48,273 nucleotides of DNA from Deltaproteobacteria bacterium (GTDB taxonomy: Bacteria; Myxococcota_A; Polyangia; DRWM01; JAAZOP01), in contig JACRCX010000153.1 of the NCBI GenBank assembly GCA_016218815.1, positions 1 through 48,273 of the forward strand. Direction: 5' to 3'. The number at the start of each line of letters is the position of its first letter. Position 1 is the stretch's first letter. Below are positions 1 through 9,230 of the stretch, piece after piece. A program made the translations under genes and the position numbers. The notes beneath the pieces were generated by a model. The model was not told the DNA's origin and did not search any database. It saw only the letters and a list, made by a program, of their open reading frames with translations.

Positions 1-318
1 GCCGCGACCGCCGCCGCCGCCGCCGAAGCCGCCGCCGCCGCGACCGCCGCCGCCACCACCGCCGCCGCCGCGCTCTTCGCGCGGACGCGCCTCGGCCACG
101 GTGATCGTCCGTCCCTGAAGCTGCGAGCCGTTCAGCGCTTCGATTGCCCGCTGGCCCTCTTCGGCGCTCGAGAACTCGACGAACCCGAAGCCCTTGGAGC
201 GCCCGGTCTCGCGGTCGGTGATGACCGAGACCGAAATCGGGTTGCCGTGGGCCGCGAACGCCTGGCGCAGATCGTCGTCGCGGGTATCGTAGGACAGACT
301 ACCAACGAAAAGCCTCAT
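1..318 (-). CDS. RRM-type glycine-rich RNA-binding protein (3' end beyond window)
   Basis: Read on the minus strand from ATG 316-318, this gives one RNA-recognition motif of about 75 residues. It opens with RLFVGSLSYDT (RNP2-like) and carries RSKGFGFVEFSS (RNP1). It then runs into a low-complexity Gly/Arg tail still open at the window edge. Family knowledge: small bacterial RRM proteins with RGG-like tails bind single-stranded RNA in the cytoplasm and are often cold-induced. A purine-rich stretch, GGAGTGGAAGA, lies directly before the ATG and serves as ribosome binding site. The C-terminus cannot be seen. The gene stands alone; the next gene on this strand starts about 880 bases downstream in window coordinates. 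The RRM assignment is secure; the physiological role is inference. Confidence 0.9.
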   Translation of the reverse strand, partial: MRLFVGSLSYDTRDDDLRQAFAAHGNPISVSVITDRETGRSKGFGFVEFSSAEEGQRAIEALNGSQLQGRTITVAEARPREERGGGGGGGGGRGGGGFGGGGGGRG

Positions 319-501
319 TCTTCCACTCCGTGTCGGCCTTGACCGACGTTGCCCGGCCTGCATCAACGTGTCCGGCCGCCGGGGGAACGGTCACGTGTTC
401 TCGTCGCGATCGTTCGGAAACGGCGACGCAAGGCGAGCCGGACGCGAACGAAACGAAAACAGCGCGTTTATAGCACGAAAAAGGCGGAAATCAAGAGCCA
501 T

Positions 502-1203
502 CTAGGGCGCGGGCACGACGAGGCGGACCAGGGAGCTGGTCTGGGTGGGGAACTCGGCCAGGACGGCGAAGACGAGGAGAACGTCGCCGATCGAGGCGCG
601 GACGGACTGCTCGAAGGCACCGCCCGTGTGGATGATCTCGGTGACCTCGCCCCGATCCTGGTTGGCGATGATCACCCGCACGCCGGCCTGCACGCATTCG
701 TCGTAACACCACAAGCGGGCGAAGCCGGCGACCGGAGGACCGACCAGGAGGCTGGAGTCAAGGCCGCCGGAGGCGCGGGCGCCCGGAGCGAAGGGCGAGG
801 CGTAGTCGCCGTCGTCCTCGGCCAGCGGATCGGGCGAGGGATCGTAGCGGTCGACGACGACCTCCCGCGCCGGACTCTTGCGCCACTCGCCGTCCTCGAA
901 GACGGTGTAGGTGACCAGCAGCGTGTGGCCGGGGGCCGAGGGAACGACGAGCACGAAGGCACCCGTGTCGGAGGCCTCACCGCCCGCGAACGACCCGTCA
1001 TCGGCGTCCTGGGTGCGCACCGAAGCGCCGGCAGGCACCGCGCCCGCGCCGCCCACCACGGCAACGTCGCCCGCGCCCGGGGAAGCAGAGGCGACGATGT
1101 TGGCGCCCGGCGGGTCGGGCTGGGGCGAGAGGATGCAGCCGACGGACAAGCCCGTTGCCAGGAGGGCGGACACAGCGAAACGGCGGGATCGACCCCAGCG
1201 CAT
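502..1203 (-). CDS. putative lipoprotein of unknown function
   Basis: This encodes 233 residues. The N-terminus has basic residues (MRWGRSRR), a hydrophobic stretch and a near-consensus lipobox ending SVGC at C23, which suggests lipidation and export. The mature part is acidic and likely beta-rich, with no motif I recognise; it contains the phrases VRTQDADDGSF and VVVDRYDPSP. It is the last gene of a minus-strand block whose upstream member is the Ser/Thr kinase ending at 1406, with a gap of about 200 bases. The start was chosen because the signal peptide begins exactly there, although the frame stays open far upstream as shadow sequence. Function unknown. Confidence 0.72.
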   Translation of the reverse strand: MRWGRSRRFAVSALLATGLSVGCILSPQPDPPGANIVASASPGAGDVAVVGGAGAVPAGASVRTQDADDGSFAGGEASDTGAFVLVVPSAPGHTLLVTYTVFEDGEWRKSPAREVVVDRYDPSPDPLAEDDGDYASPFAPGARASGGLDSSLLVGPPVAGFARLWCYDECVQAGVRVIIANQDRGEVTEIIHTGGAFEQSVRASIGDVLLVFAVLAEFPTQTSSLVRLVVPAP

Positions 1204-1405
1204 CGAAGGCCGTTCCGGATGCGAACGCAATGCCACGGCCGGCACTGGTCGTCCGATCCCATGATCTTCCGGCAATCGTTCACGATCAAGGCCGCACGCC
1301 GAGCATCCGGGCGCGAGAAACAGGCACGGAACGGCACGGGCACCGGCACGCGCAGGCCCAAGCGTGGCAAGCTGGCGGATGCCGTTGCGGTCCCGGCCGA
1401 GCGGA

Positions 1406-3160
1406 CTACGGGGTATGCCCATAGGGGTTCTCTTCGAGCCGCGGGACATCGCGGCGGGAGGCGGGGGGGAGATCCAGCTCGCGGGGTCCGGACGAGGGGG
1501 GACGGAAGCCCGCGTCGTTCGCGGGCGGCGACGAGCCCCCGTCGGCCGCCGTCGGTGGAGAACCGGCACCGGAGTCGGTCGCTGGGGCGGAGGCTCCGGC
1601 GTCGCGATCGCGCGGGCGAACCGGGGGATGCGACGGCGGGGCGGAGCCGCCCGGCGCGGCATCGCCGGTGGCGGCGGCGGGACCCGCATCGGTCGCGGTG
1701 GCTGACGGAGGCTGGAGGGCGAAGGCTTCCTCGACGTCGGCGCTGAACTCGACGAAGCGGGTCTGTTCGGAGAAACCCGGGGCGGCGACGCGGAGCTTGT
1801 GCGTGAGGCCGTCCTTGCGGAAGCGGGCGGAGGCGGGGTTGCCGGGAAGCTCGACGTCGTCGAGGTAGATCTTGGCGTCAGCCGGCGTGGCGGACACGCG
1901 GAGCCGGACGGCATCGACGGAGGGTTCGTCGGCGGCGACGGGGACGGCGGGCGCGGGAGGCGGGGGGCTGGTAGCTGGTGGCTGGTGGCTGGTGGTGGGC
2001 GGGGAGGAGGGGGGCGAGGGGTCGCGGAAGAAGGCGAGCCAGGCACCGACGGCGAGGGCGGCGACGGCAAGGGTGGCGCCAACGGTGATCGCGACCGTCC
2101 TGCCCTTGCGGGGGGGCGGGGCGATGCCTCCGGTGCCCTCGGTCCAGGCCAGGTCCGTGGCCGCGCCCGGAGGCCCGCCCGCGGCGGCGGCGAGGGTCGC
2201 GCCGGTCGCGCCACCCTGGAGGATGCGGGCGCGGGCGGCGGCGATGCGCGCTGCCGTGTCGCTCGCGTCGGCGGAGACGGGCAGGACGCCGGTGCGGCGG
2301 CCTTCGAGGAAGGCACGCAGCGCGTCGGCGAACTCGGCGGCGGAGCGGAAGCGCTGCGGCCGATCCTGCGCCATCGCCTTCCGGATGATCTGCTCGAGCG
2401 GCTCGGGCAGCTCGGGCCGGATCGATCGCGGCGCGGGGGCGGGCTCGCTGATGATCTTCACCAGGAGCATGTTGTAGTTCTCCGCGGTGTACGGCTGCCG
2501 GCCGGTGACGCACTCGTAGAGGATGACGCCGGCGGAGTAGACGTCGGTCAGGTGATCGAGGTCCTTGGCGCCGAGGGCCTGTTCCGGGGACATGTAGTAG
2601 GGGGTGCCGAGGATGGTACCGGTCTGGGTGAGGTGGCCGCCGGTGATCGGGTCGGGGTTCTTGAGCTTGGAGATGCCGAAGTCGACGAGCTTGATGCTCT
2701 CGCGGCCGTCCTTGGCGACGACGAAGATGTTCTCGGGCTTGAGGTCGCGGTGGACGATCTCCTTGGCGTGGGCGGCGCGCAGGGCGTCGAGCACCTGGAG
2801 CAGGACGGCACAGGCGCGCGGCGGCGGCAGCGGGCCTTCGGCTTCCAGGAGGGCGGCGAGGCTGCGGCCGTCGAGCAGCTCCATGACGAGGTACGGGGCG
2901 GGGTTGCGGCCGAAGTCGAGGACCTCGACGATGTGCTCGCTGCCGACCGAGCCGGCGGCGCGGGCCTCGTTGTAGAAGCGCGCGACGACCTGGTGGTCGC
3001 GGGCCATGTCGGGGTGCAGGACCTTGACGGCCACGCGGCGGCCGACGACGACGTGTTCCGCCTCGTAGACCGCGCCCATGCCGCCCTCGCCGATGAGGCG
3101 GAGGATGCGGTAGCGGTCCTCGAACACCTGGCCGACGCAGCTCTGGGATTCGTCCATCAT
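1406..3160 (-). CDS. Ser/Thr protein kinase with transmembrane segment and PEGA-like tail
   Basis: This is a 584-residue eukaryotic-type kinase. Residues about 17-285 form the kinase domain: glycine loop IGEGGMGAVYEAE (23-35), ATP lysine K46 in VAVKVL, catalytic loop HRDLKPEN with D139, DFG at 160-162, and GTPYYMSPEQ before the APE position. All catalytic residues are present. A hydrophobic segment (about 355-378) would span the inner membrane. A Pro/Thr/Ser linker follows (about 381-402), then a PEGA-like stretch (VSATPADAKIYLDD, about 415-470) and a disordered Pro/Asp tail. The linker is encoded by a CTGGTGG-type repeat that also occurs outside genes here. A GGGAGCG ribosome site precedes the ATGATG start. 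It lies 13 bases after the TPR/PEGA gene, so the two are probably co-transcribed. Target unknown. Confidence 0.93.
   Translation of the reverse strand: MMDESQSCVGQVFEDRYRILRLIGEGGMGAVYEAEHVVVGRRVAVKVLHPDMARDHQVVARFYNEARAAGSVGSEHIVEVLDFGRNPAPYLVMELLDGRSLAALLEAEGPLPPPRACAVLLQVLDALRAAHAKEIVHRDLKPENIFVVAKDGRESIKLVDFGISKLKNPDPITGGHLTQTGTILGTPYYMSPEQALGAKDLDHLTDVYSAGVILYECVTGRQPYTAENYNMLLVKIISEPAPAPRSIRPELPEPLEQIIRKAMAQDRPQRFRSAAEFADALRAFLEGRRTGVLPVSADASDTAARIAAARARILQGGATGATLAAAAGGPPGAATDLAWTEGTGGIAPPPRKGRTVAITVGATLAVAALAVGAWLAFFRDPSPPSSPPTTSHQPPATSPPPPAPAVPVAADEPSVDAVRLRVSATPADAKIYLDDVELPGNPASARFRKDGLTHKLRVAAPGFSEQTRFVEFSADVEEAFALQPPSATATDAGPAAATGDAAPGGSAPPSHPPVRPRDRDAGASAPATDSGAGSPPTAADGGSSPPANDAGFRPPSSGPRELDLPPASRRDVPRLEENPYGHTP
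1966..2012 (+). repeat. in-gene GCTGGTGGCTGGT-type tandem repeat
   Basis: Short tandem units of the form CTGGTGGCTGG lie inside the kinase gene and are read on the other strand as a Pro/Thr/Ser/His linker. The same kind of unit recurs between genes at about 9231-9305, so the linker looks repeat-derived. Confidence 0.6.
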
Positions 3161-3173
3161 CGCTCCCGCGGAC

Positions 3174-4154
3174 TCAGAACGTCCCGGCCAGGCCGAGCCC
3201 GAGGGGGCCGACGAGGGGAGTGAGGGCGACAGCCGGCTCCTCGGGCGGCGCTTCGGGGCTTTCGGGGATGGCGAGGAGGATGATGCCGGTGAGCAGCGCG
3301 GCGCCGGCGACGGCGGTGATGCCGATGCCCCAGGCGTTGGAGGTGTCGGCGGCGTCGTAGAAGTCGCGCGCGGCGCCGAGGTCGAGCTCCGCATCGCCCT
3401 TGCTTGCGCTGTCGGCGGCGTCGGCGAGGAGGATGCCGCCGCCGATGCCGGCGGCGACGCCGACGCCGGCGAGGGTCCAGCCGAGCCAGTCGGTGTACCA
3501 GCCTGGGGCTTCGGGCCCGGTGCTCCCGCCGATCGGAGGGGGAGGAGGCGGCGGGGGCGGCGGGGGCGGCGGCGAGGCGAGGAGCGGCTCGAGGGAAAGG
3601 GTGACGTCGCGTTCCTCGCCGGGGCCGAGATCGAACTCGGCGCGGGCGTCGCGTCGATCCGGGGCGCGGGCGACGACCACGTAGTGCCCGGCGCCCAGGA
3701 CGAGGGGTTCGGCGAGGGGGCTTTGGCCGCGGGGCTGGTCGTTGACGAGGATCTCGGCGCCATCGACGTCGGCGGTGATGCGGACGCGGGAGATGAACGC
3801 CGTGACGTCGGCGATGGCCTGTTCGGCCTCGGCACGTTTCTCGGGGCGGACCTGATCGCCGCCGTCGGCGAGGTAGCGCTGGAAGGCCTCGAGCGCCTCG
3901 GGGTAGCGGTGCAGCTCGCGGAGGCAGAGGCCGATGTTGAAGAGCACGGAGTAGTGGGGTTGGAGGTCGTAGGCGCGCTGGAAGGAGGCCAGGGCGCCGG
4001 ACCAGTTCTGCTCCTGGAAGAGCCGCTCTCCGAGTCCGAACGCCTCGGCCGCCTCGGCCTGTGGCTCCGCCGGCACGGTCTGTGCGTGCGCCGGGAGGGC
4101 CGGCACGGCGAGCGCGATGTTCAGGGCGACCAGGGCGAAGGGAAAGCGCGGCAT
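3174..4154 (-). CDS. secreted TPR protein with PEGA-like domain and membrane segments
   Basis: This encodes 326 residues. The N-terminus MPRFPFALVALNIALAV...AHAQ is a signal peptide. Residues about 38-100 are TPR-like (GERLFQEQNWSGALASFQRAY, then NIGLCLRELHRYPEALEAFQRY). Next comes a PEGA-like beta domain (VRITADVDGAEILVNDQPRG) of the sort often found beside kinases in Myxococcota. A polyproline run of about 13 residues leads to two hydrophobic segments (GWTLAGVGVAAGIGGGILLA and ITAVAGAALLTGIILLAI). It sits between an upstream lipoprotein gene (9-base gap) and the kinase (13-base gap), so all three form a likely operon. It may be an envelope partner or substrate of the kinase; that is inference from order only. 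Confidence 0.85.
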   Translation of the reverse strand: MPRFPFALVALNIALAVPALPAHAQTVPAEPQAEAAEAFGLGERLFQEQNWSGALASFQRAYDLQPHYSVLFNIGLCLRELHRYPEALEAFQRYLADGGDQVRPEKRAEAEQAIADVTAFISRVRITADVDGAEILVNDQPRGQSPLAEPLVLGAGHYVVVARAPDRRDARAEFDLGPGEERDVTLSLEPLLASPPPPPPPPPPPPPIGGSTGPEAPGWYTDWLGWTLAGVGVAAGIGGGILLADAADSASKGDAELDLGAARDFYDAADTSNAWGIGITAVAGAALLTGIILLAIPESPEAPPEEPAVALTPLVGPLGLGLAGTF

Positions 4155-4163
4155 GATGGTCTC

Positions 4164-6119
4164 CTACTCCGCGAAGCGGATGCGCGCCACGTAGGCGGCC
4201 CACTCGAGGTTTCCGTTGGTCCAGCCGACCAGCGCACCGCCGTCGTCGGGCGCGGGAAGCGGCGGGGTCGGATGCGAGATGTCGCCGACGATGGTGTGGC
4301 CGGCGGGCGCGAAGTCGACCCCGCCCTCGGTCCAGCCCGGGACGAGCCAATACCCGTCGGCGGTCTCGCGCGTGACGAGGGGGCGCGTGCGCCCGCCGAC
4401 GGCGGCGGCTCGGAGGACGAAGACGGCGTCGAGGCCGGGGTCCGGACCGGGGTCGCCGACGAGCCACGGCAGGGCGGAGGTCGGCAGGGCTTCCCAGGTC
4501 GCGGTCAGCTCGCTGCCGGTCCCATGGAAGAAGTGGACGGCGCCCACGGGCACGCCTCCGCCGGACCAGTCGGCGACGGCGCCGTAGACGCGATCGCCCG
4601 GAAGCCCGGCGACGCTCGGGCCGCGGAAGTTCGTGGTCGCGGGATCGACCGCGAAGAGCGATCCCGACGCCTCCGTGCGCAGGTCCTCGACGTCGTAGAA
4701 CAGGAAACGCTCGCCGCTGGTGCGGACGGCGACCAGGGCGAGGACGACGTGGTCTCCGCCGAAGGCGACGGCGTTGGTGCGGGCCACTTCGAGGCCGTCG
4801 TAGTCGGCCTCGGAGAACCGGGTGAGGCTGCGGTCGGCGGACCAGAACACGGTCGCGACTGATGCGTCCACGAGCTGGCCGAAGAGGATCGCGACGTGGG
4901 TGACGGGATCGACGGCGGCGATCGCGACGAACAGGTTGCCGGTCAGCTCGTCGACCACGGCGTAGGGGATGGAGGGTCGGGGGTAGGTCTCGCCGGGGGA
5001 CTCCTCGGCGGACCAGTAGCGCCAGTCCGGGCCCGGCGCGAAGGACTCGGCCAGGTGGAGCCAGAGGGGGCTGTCGGCGAACGGATCGGCGGGGTCGAAG
5101 CGACGCGCGACGATCTGCGCGGGCTCGGGACCGCCGGTGCCGTCCGCGTCCTCGTTCCAGACGACCCAGCAGCCGCCGGCGCGGGGGACGATGCGCATCG
5201 ACTCCACGCGTTCCGGCGGGGTCGGGGTCAGGACATCTCCGGTGACGTCCAGGGCGGTCAGGGCACCGACCTCGTCGATGGAGGCGTAGATCAGGAGCGG
5301 CGTGGGGTCGGGGGTGTCGGCCCAGTACTGGAAGAGGGCGCCGGGCCGGCCGCGGATGGGACAGTACGCCCAGGTGACCGGCGGGTGCAGGAGGGTGTCC
5401 TGGCCGAAGATGGCGCTGGCATCGACGGAGTCGACGTCGTCGGGCGGCGCGGCGGCGTCCCATCCCAGGAGTCCGAAGTGGGCGGCGGCGGTGGGTTCCG
5501 GGGGCGGCGAGGTCTCGTAGAAGCGGTCGGTCCAGGCGACGAGGACGCCGGAATCGCCGAAGTCGACGAAGCGGGGATCCTGGCCGTCGCCGAGGCGGAG
5601 AGGGATGCCGACGACGGGGGTGGTGGCGCCGCCGTCGCCGTCCTCGCCGGCATCGCCGTCGGTGTCGCCGTCCGAGTCCGCGTCCGGCGCAACTTCACCG
5701 TCCGTGTCGGGCTCGACCTCGCCGTCGGCGTCCGGTTCGGCATCCGCGTCGGCATCCGCGTCGGCATCCGCGTCGGCATCCGCGGCCGCGGCGGGGCAGA
5801 GGTTGGCGGGGCCGGTGGATTCGATCCGGGTGGCGGCCCGCGCAGGGTCGACGCAGGCGCCGTCGTCGGCGTAGGCAAAGCCGGAGGGGCAGTCGGTGGA
5901 GGGATTGGCGCAGCGGCGGTCGGCGCAGATGCAGACCTGATCACCCCCGCGTTCGCAATAGCGGGCCCGGCCGGGGTCGAACTCGACACCGCACTCGAGC
6001 CTGGGGTGGGAAGAGCAGGCGGCGGCCGGGAGGAGGGCGAGGAGGGGGACGAGGTCGCGAAGCGACCGGACGACTCCGGCCCGGCGTGGGTGGCAGGCCT
6101 GGTTGCGGGCACGTCGCAC
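4164..6119 (-). CDS. large putative lipoprotein with Asp-Ala repeat
   Basis: This encodes about 651 residues. A long basic N-terminus leads to a hydrophobic core and LLPAAACS, a plausible lipobox. A Cys-rich segment (ECGVEFDPGRARYC...VCICADRRC) follows. Then come an Asp-Ala tandem (DADADA...) and Asp/Gly/Glu-rich spacers, and after them a long beta-propeller-like or repeat domain of WEAL-type strands with no enzyme motif I recognise. An ATG lies six bases upstream at 6123-6125, but the GGAGGG ribosome site is one base from that ATG and seven from GTG 6117-6119. GTG is therefore preferred. It is the first gene of the kinase block, and its 3' end is 9 bases from the TPR/PEGA gene. Probably surface-exposed; function unknown. 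Confidence 0.82.
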   Translation of the reverse strand: MRRARNQACHPRRAGVVRSLRDLVPLLALLPAAACSSHPRLECGVEFDPGRARYCERGGDQVCICADRRCANPSTDCPSGFAYADDGACVDPARAATRIESTGPANLCPAAAADADADADADADADAEPDADGEVEPDTDGEVAPDADSDGDTDGDAGEDGDGGATTPVVGIPLRLGDGQDPRFVDFGDSGVLVAWTDRFYETSPPPEPTAAAHFGLLGWDAAAPPDDVDSVDASAIFGQDTLLHPPVTWAYCPIRGRPGALFQYWADTPDPTPLLIYASIDEVGALTALDVTGDVLTPTPPERVESMRIVPRAGGCWVVWNEDADGTGGPEPAQIVARRFDPADPFADSPLWLHLAESFAPGPDWRYWSAEESPGETYPRPSIPYAVVDELTGNLFVAIAAVDPVTHVAILFGQLVDASVATVFWSADRSLTRFSEADYDGLEVARTNAVAFGGDHVVLALVAVRTSGERFLFYDVEDLRTEASGSLFAVDPATTNFRGPSVAGLPGDRVYGAVADWSGGGVPVGAVHFFHGTGSELTATWEALPTSALPWLVGDPGPDPGLDAVFVLRAAAVGGRTRPLVTRETADGYWLVPGWTEGGVDFAPAGHTIVGDISHPTPPLPAPDDGGALVGWTNGNLEWAAYVARIRFAE

Positions 6120-6187
6120 GATCATTCCCTCCAGCGAGGTCCGGCGTCGGACGCGATGCCGCGTGGGGGGCAGGATAGCGCAGGAGG

Positions 6188-6262
6188 CGGGGGAGTTGTT
6201 GGTTTTTGGTTTCGACCGGTTGTTGGTCCGGACACGAAGGCGACGACGACCACGACCACGAC
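6188..6262 (+). repeat. GTTGTTGGT-family repeat plus CGACCA tandem
   Basis: This intergenic stretch between two minus-strand genes has GGGGGAGTTGTTGG, a second TTGTTGGTCCGG, and then GACGACGACCACGACC tandem units. The first part matches the family found at 40851, 42143, 43599, 45309 and 47985. Confidence 0.65.
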
Positions 6263-6300
6263 CACGTGGGGATCAGGGGGGGGGAGCCGAGTCGGGGCTC

Positions 6301-6861
6301 TCAGAGGTCGATGGCGAGGCGTTGGGTGGTACCGGACATGATCTGGAGCGGGCCGGCCTGGACTCCGGTCAAGGAGTCCAGCGGCGTGACGTCGGCCTCG
6401 TAGGTGCCGCCCGAGACGAGGAAGGGCACGCCACAGTGGACGGCGGGAAGCCAGTTGGAGGAACCGGGGCGGCGGAGGGAGATTTCGGCGTCGAGTGCCT
6501 CGCCGTCCTTGCGGCACAGGAGGGTGACGCGGCCGACCTGGAAATCGATGTGGACGGTGCGGTCGTTCCCGACGGTCACTTCGATGCCGCCGCGGCTGCG
6601 GGTGGGGTGGTCGATGGCGTCGGTGAGGGTGACCTTGACGTCGTAGACGGCGGCGGGGAGCTCGACCGGGGTGCCGGTGGGGCCGGCGTAGGCGGAAGGG
6701 CCGCCCTGGGAGGGGAAGATTTCGACGGTGCCGGCGGCGGGCTCGCCGTTGGCGGTGAGCCGCACCTCGAGCTTGCCTCGGGCGTCCTGTGCTCCGGCGG
6801 CCCCGGCGAGAGCGGCGAGGAGGAGAGCGAGCGTGCCGGCGATCTTGGTCATCCGTCCCAT
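6301..6861 (-). CDS. small secreted protein with Ig-like or carboxypeptidase-regulatory-like fold
   Basis: This encodes 186 residues from ATG 6859-6861. MGRMTKIAGTLALLLAALAGAAGAQ is a typical Sec signal with cleavage near AGA-Q. The mature protein has alternating beta strands such as GKLEVRLTANGEPAAGTVEIF and YDVKVTLTDA, resembling carboxypeptidase regulatory or PEGA-like beta sandwiches, plus two cysteines (LLC and VHC). The frame is open further upstream to 6960, but that extension has no signal character. A second in-frame ATG at 6850-6852 is a possible start. The gene is transcribed away from rsh, and the 148 bases between 6862 and 7009 must hold both promoters. Role unknown. Confidence 0.75.
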   Translation of the reverse strand: MGRMTKIAGTLALLLAALAGAAGAQDARGKLEVRLTANGEPAAGTVEIFPSQGGPSAYAGPTGTPVELPAAVYDVKVTLTDAIDHPTRSRGGIEVTVGNDRTVHIDFQVGRVTLLCRKDGEALDAEISLRRPGSSNWLPAVHCGVPFLVSGGTYEADVTPLDSLTGVQAGPLQIMSGTTQRLAIDL

Positions 6862-7009
6862 CGTTCCCGTGCCCTTCGACCGGTCCCCCTCGGCGAGGAC
6901 CGCGGCTACGGACGAGCCAGGCGACGCGGTATTCATGCGCCATTGCGCGGAGAAGGGCAAGCCTCATCTCGAACTAGACGGGCCGGGGAGGCGGTCGTAG
7001 GCTAGCGGC

Positions 7010-9229
7010 GTGGAAGTGACGGGACATACGCCCACGCTGCCGCCGATCGTGCCGAGCCCGGAGGGGATGGAGCGGGCGGTGGAGGGGATCATCGGGGTGG
7101 TGCGGGGGTACCTTCCGGATGCGGATGGGGAGGCGATCCGGCGGGCCTTCCGGTTCAGCCAGGCGCGCCACGGGGCGCAGAAGAGGTCGAGCGGGGAGCC
7201 GTACCTGGTGCACCCGTTGTCGGTGGCGCAGATCATCGGGCAGATGCGGCTGGACGTGCCGAGCGTCCTGGCGGCGTTCCTGCACGACTGCGTGGAGGAC
7301 ACGGCGACCTCGCTGGACGAGATCAAGGGGGAGTTCGGCGACGACGTGGCGTTCCTGGTCGACGGCGTGACGAAGCTGTCGAAGGTCGAGTACACGAGCA
7401 AGGCGGCGCGGCAGGCGGAGAATTTCCGCAAGATGATGGTGGCGATGGCGCGGGACATCCGCGTCCTGCTGCTCAAGCTGGCGGACCGGCTGCACAACGC
7501 GCGGACGCTGGAGCACTTGTCGGAGGAGCGGCGGGAGCGGATCGCGCAGGAGACACTGGACGTGTACGCCCCGCTGGCTAACCGGCTGGGCATCGACTGG
7601 CTGAAGGGGGAGTTGGAGGACTTGTCGTTCCGCTACCTGCAGCCGGCGGAGTGGACCGACCTGTCGGCGCGGGTGGAGAAGACGCGGAAGCAGCGCGAGC
7701 GGTTCATCCAGGAGATGACGCGGACGCTGTCGGAGCTGGTGGCGGCGCACGGCCTGCGGGTGACGGTGACGGGCCGGCTGAAGCGCATGTTCTCGATCCA
7801 CGAGAAGATGCGGCGCCAGCACATCGAGTTCGAGCAGGTCTTCGACCTGCTGGGGTTCCGTGTGATCTGCGACACGGTGGCCGAGTGCTACACGGTCCTC
7901 GGGGTGATCCACGGGCAATGGACCCCGGTCCCGGGCCGCTTCAAGGACCACATCGGCATCCCCAAGCAGAACGGCTACCAGTCGCTGCACACGACGGTGA
8001 TGGGGCCGCGCGGCATCCGGATGGAGATCCAGATCCGCACGCACGAGATGCACAAGATCGCGGTGGAGGGGATCGCGGCGCACTGGATGTACAAGGAGGG
8101 GGGCGGGCTGGCGCCGGGGGGGAAGGACGCGGAGCGGTTCCGCTGGCTGCACCAGATCTGGGAGCTGCAGAAGGACGTCCGCGACCCGACCGAGCTGATG
8201 GACGCGGTCAAGGGCGACCTGTTCACGGACGAGGTCTACGTCTTCACGCCGGCCGGGCAGGTGCAGGTCTTCCCCAGCGGCGCGACGCCGGTCGACTTCG
8301 CGTACTCGATCCACACGGACCTGGGCCACCACTGCTCGGGCGCGCGGGTGAACGGGGCGATCGTGCCCTTGCGCTACGAGCTGCGCAGCGGGGACTCGGT
8401 GGAGATCCTGACCAACCCGCAGCAGAAGCCGAACAAGGACTGGCTGGACTTCGTGGTGACGAGCCGGGCGCGGTCGAAGATCCGGTCGTACCTGCACGCC
8501 GAGCAGCGCAAGCGGTCGCAGGAGCTCGGGCAGGAGATGCTGGAGAAGGAGTTCCGCAAGGCCGGGGTCTCGCTGGGCAAGGCGGAGAAGCACGGCGACC
8601 TGGAGCGGGTGGCCAAGGAGCACCGGCTGGGAAGCCGGGACGAGCTGATCCAGGCGGTGGGGTACGGCAAGATCGACGGGCGGACCGTGGTGCAGGAGGT
8701 CGTGGGCGCCGACGGCGAGGAGGAGAAGGAGCCGCCGGCGGAGCTGCGCGAGTCGAAGCTGCTGCAACTCGTGCGCCGCGTCGCGGGACTGGATTCGGCG
8801 GCGATCAAGATCGACACGGTCGACGACCTGCTGGTGCGTCTGGCGCGCTGCTGCAATCCGGTGCCGGGCGACGACGTGGTCGGGTTCGTCTCGCGCGGCC
8901 GGGGGCTCATGGTGCACCGGCGCGGCTGCCCAAGGACGCTGGAGCTGGATCCGGACCGGCGGGTGAGCGTCTCGTGGGACTCCAAGGCGAAGCTCGACCG
9001 TCCGGTGACGCTGCGGATCACCACGGCGCACCGCCCGGGAATCCTCACGGCCATCTCGCAGGTCTTCTCGGACCGCAACATCAACATCTCGCAGGTGCAC
9101 GCCAAGCCGACGAGCGAGGAAGAGGCGGAGACGGCGTTCACGTTCAACATCGCCGGCGCGGACAAGCTGCAGGAGCTGACGCGGTCGCTGGAGAAGCTGG
9201 CGGGGGTGACGTCGGTGGTGAGGGTGTGA
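7010..9229 (+). CDS. rsh: bifunctional (p)ppGpp synthetase/hydrolase
   Basis: This is a 739-residue Rel/SpoT homologue, full length for the family. The hydrolase domain has H68 in LVHP, the HD pair H92-D93 in FLHDCVEDT, and KLADRLHN, so hydrolysis looks intact. The synthetase domain has RFKD (from R310) and NGYQSLHTTV. RFKD is the RXKD signature of bifunctional enzymes rather than the EXDD of monofunctional RelA. The TGS domain begins near 407 (DEVYVFTPAGQ), a Cys-rich helix is near 611 (LARCCNPVPG), and an ACT domain runs from about 664 to the end. It makes and degrades the stringent-response alarmone in the cytoplasm. The start is GTG at 7010 with a weak ribosome site; ATG at 7067, just after GGAGGGG, is an alternative. 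It is monocistronic. Confidence 0.97.
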   Translation: MEVTGHTPTLPPIVPSPEGMERAVEGIIGVVRGYLPDADGEAIRRAFRFSQARHGAQKRSSGEPYLVHPLSVAQIIGQMRLDVPSVLAAFLHDCVEDTATSLDEIKGEFGDDVAFLVDGVTKLSKVEYTSKAARQAENFRKMMVAMARDIRVLLLKLADRLHNARTLEHLSEERRERIAQETLDVYAPLANRLGIDWLKGELEDLSFRYLQPAEWTDLSARVEKTRKQRERFIQEMTRTLSELVAAHGLRVTVTGRLKRMFSIHEKMRRQHIEFEQVFDLLGFRVICDTVAECYTVLGVIHGQWTPVPGRFKDHIGIPKQNGYQSLHTTVMGPRGIRMEIQIRTHEMHKIAVEGIAAHWMYKEGGGLAPGGKDAERFRWLHQIWELQKDVRDPTELMDAVKGDLFTDEVYVFTPAGQVQVFPSGATPVDFAYSIHTDLGHHCSGARVNGAIVPLRYELRSGDSVEILTNPQQKPNKDWLDFVVTSRARSKIRSYLHAEQRKRSQELGQEMLEKEFRKAGVSLGKAEKHGDLERVAKEHRLGSRDELIQAVGYGKIDGRTVVQEVVGADGEEEKEPPAELRESKLLQLVRRVAGLDSAAIKIDTVDDLLVRLARCCNPVPGDDVVGFVSRGRGLMVHRRGCPRTLELDPDRRVSVSWDSKAKLDRPVTLRITTAHRPGILTAISQVFSDRNINISQVHAKPTSEEEAETAFTFNIAGADKLQELTRSLEKLAGVTSVVRV

Positions 9230-9230
9230 A

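Noticed and set aside
349..1746. Long plus-strand open frame of 465 codons opposite the lipoprotein and kinase genes
   Set aside because: Arg/Gly/Ala-rich shadow; the minus-strand frame carries a signal peptide and clear kinase motifs.
1799..3223. 474-codon plus-strand frame opposite the kinase
   Set aside because: Low-complexity Gly/Asp/Val composition mirrors the kinase codons; no domain seen.
5690..5800. GTCGGCATCCGC tandem looked like a repeat array
   Set aside because: It is the Asp-Ala tandem of the lipoprotein at 4164-6119, in frame with period 6, not a separate element.
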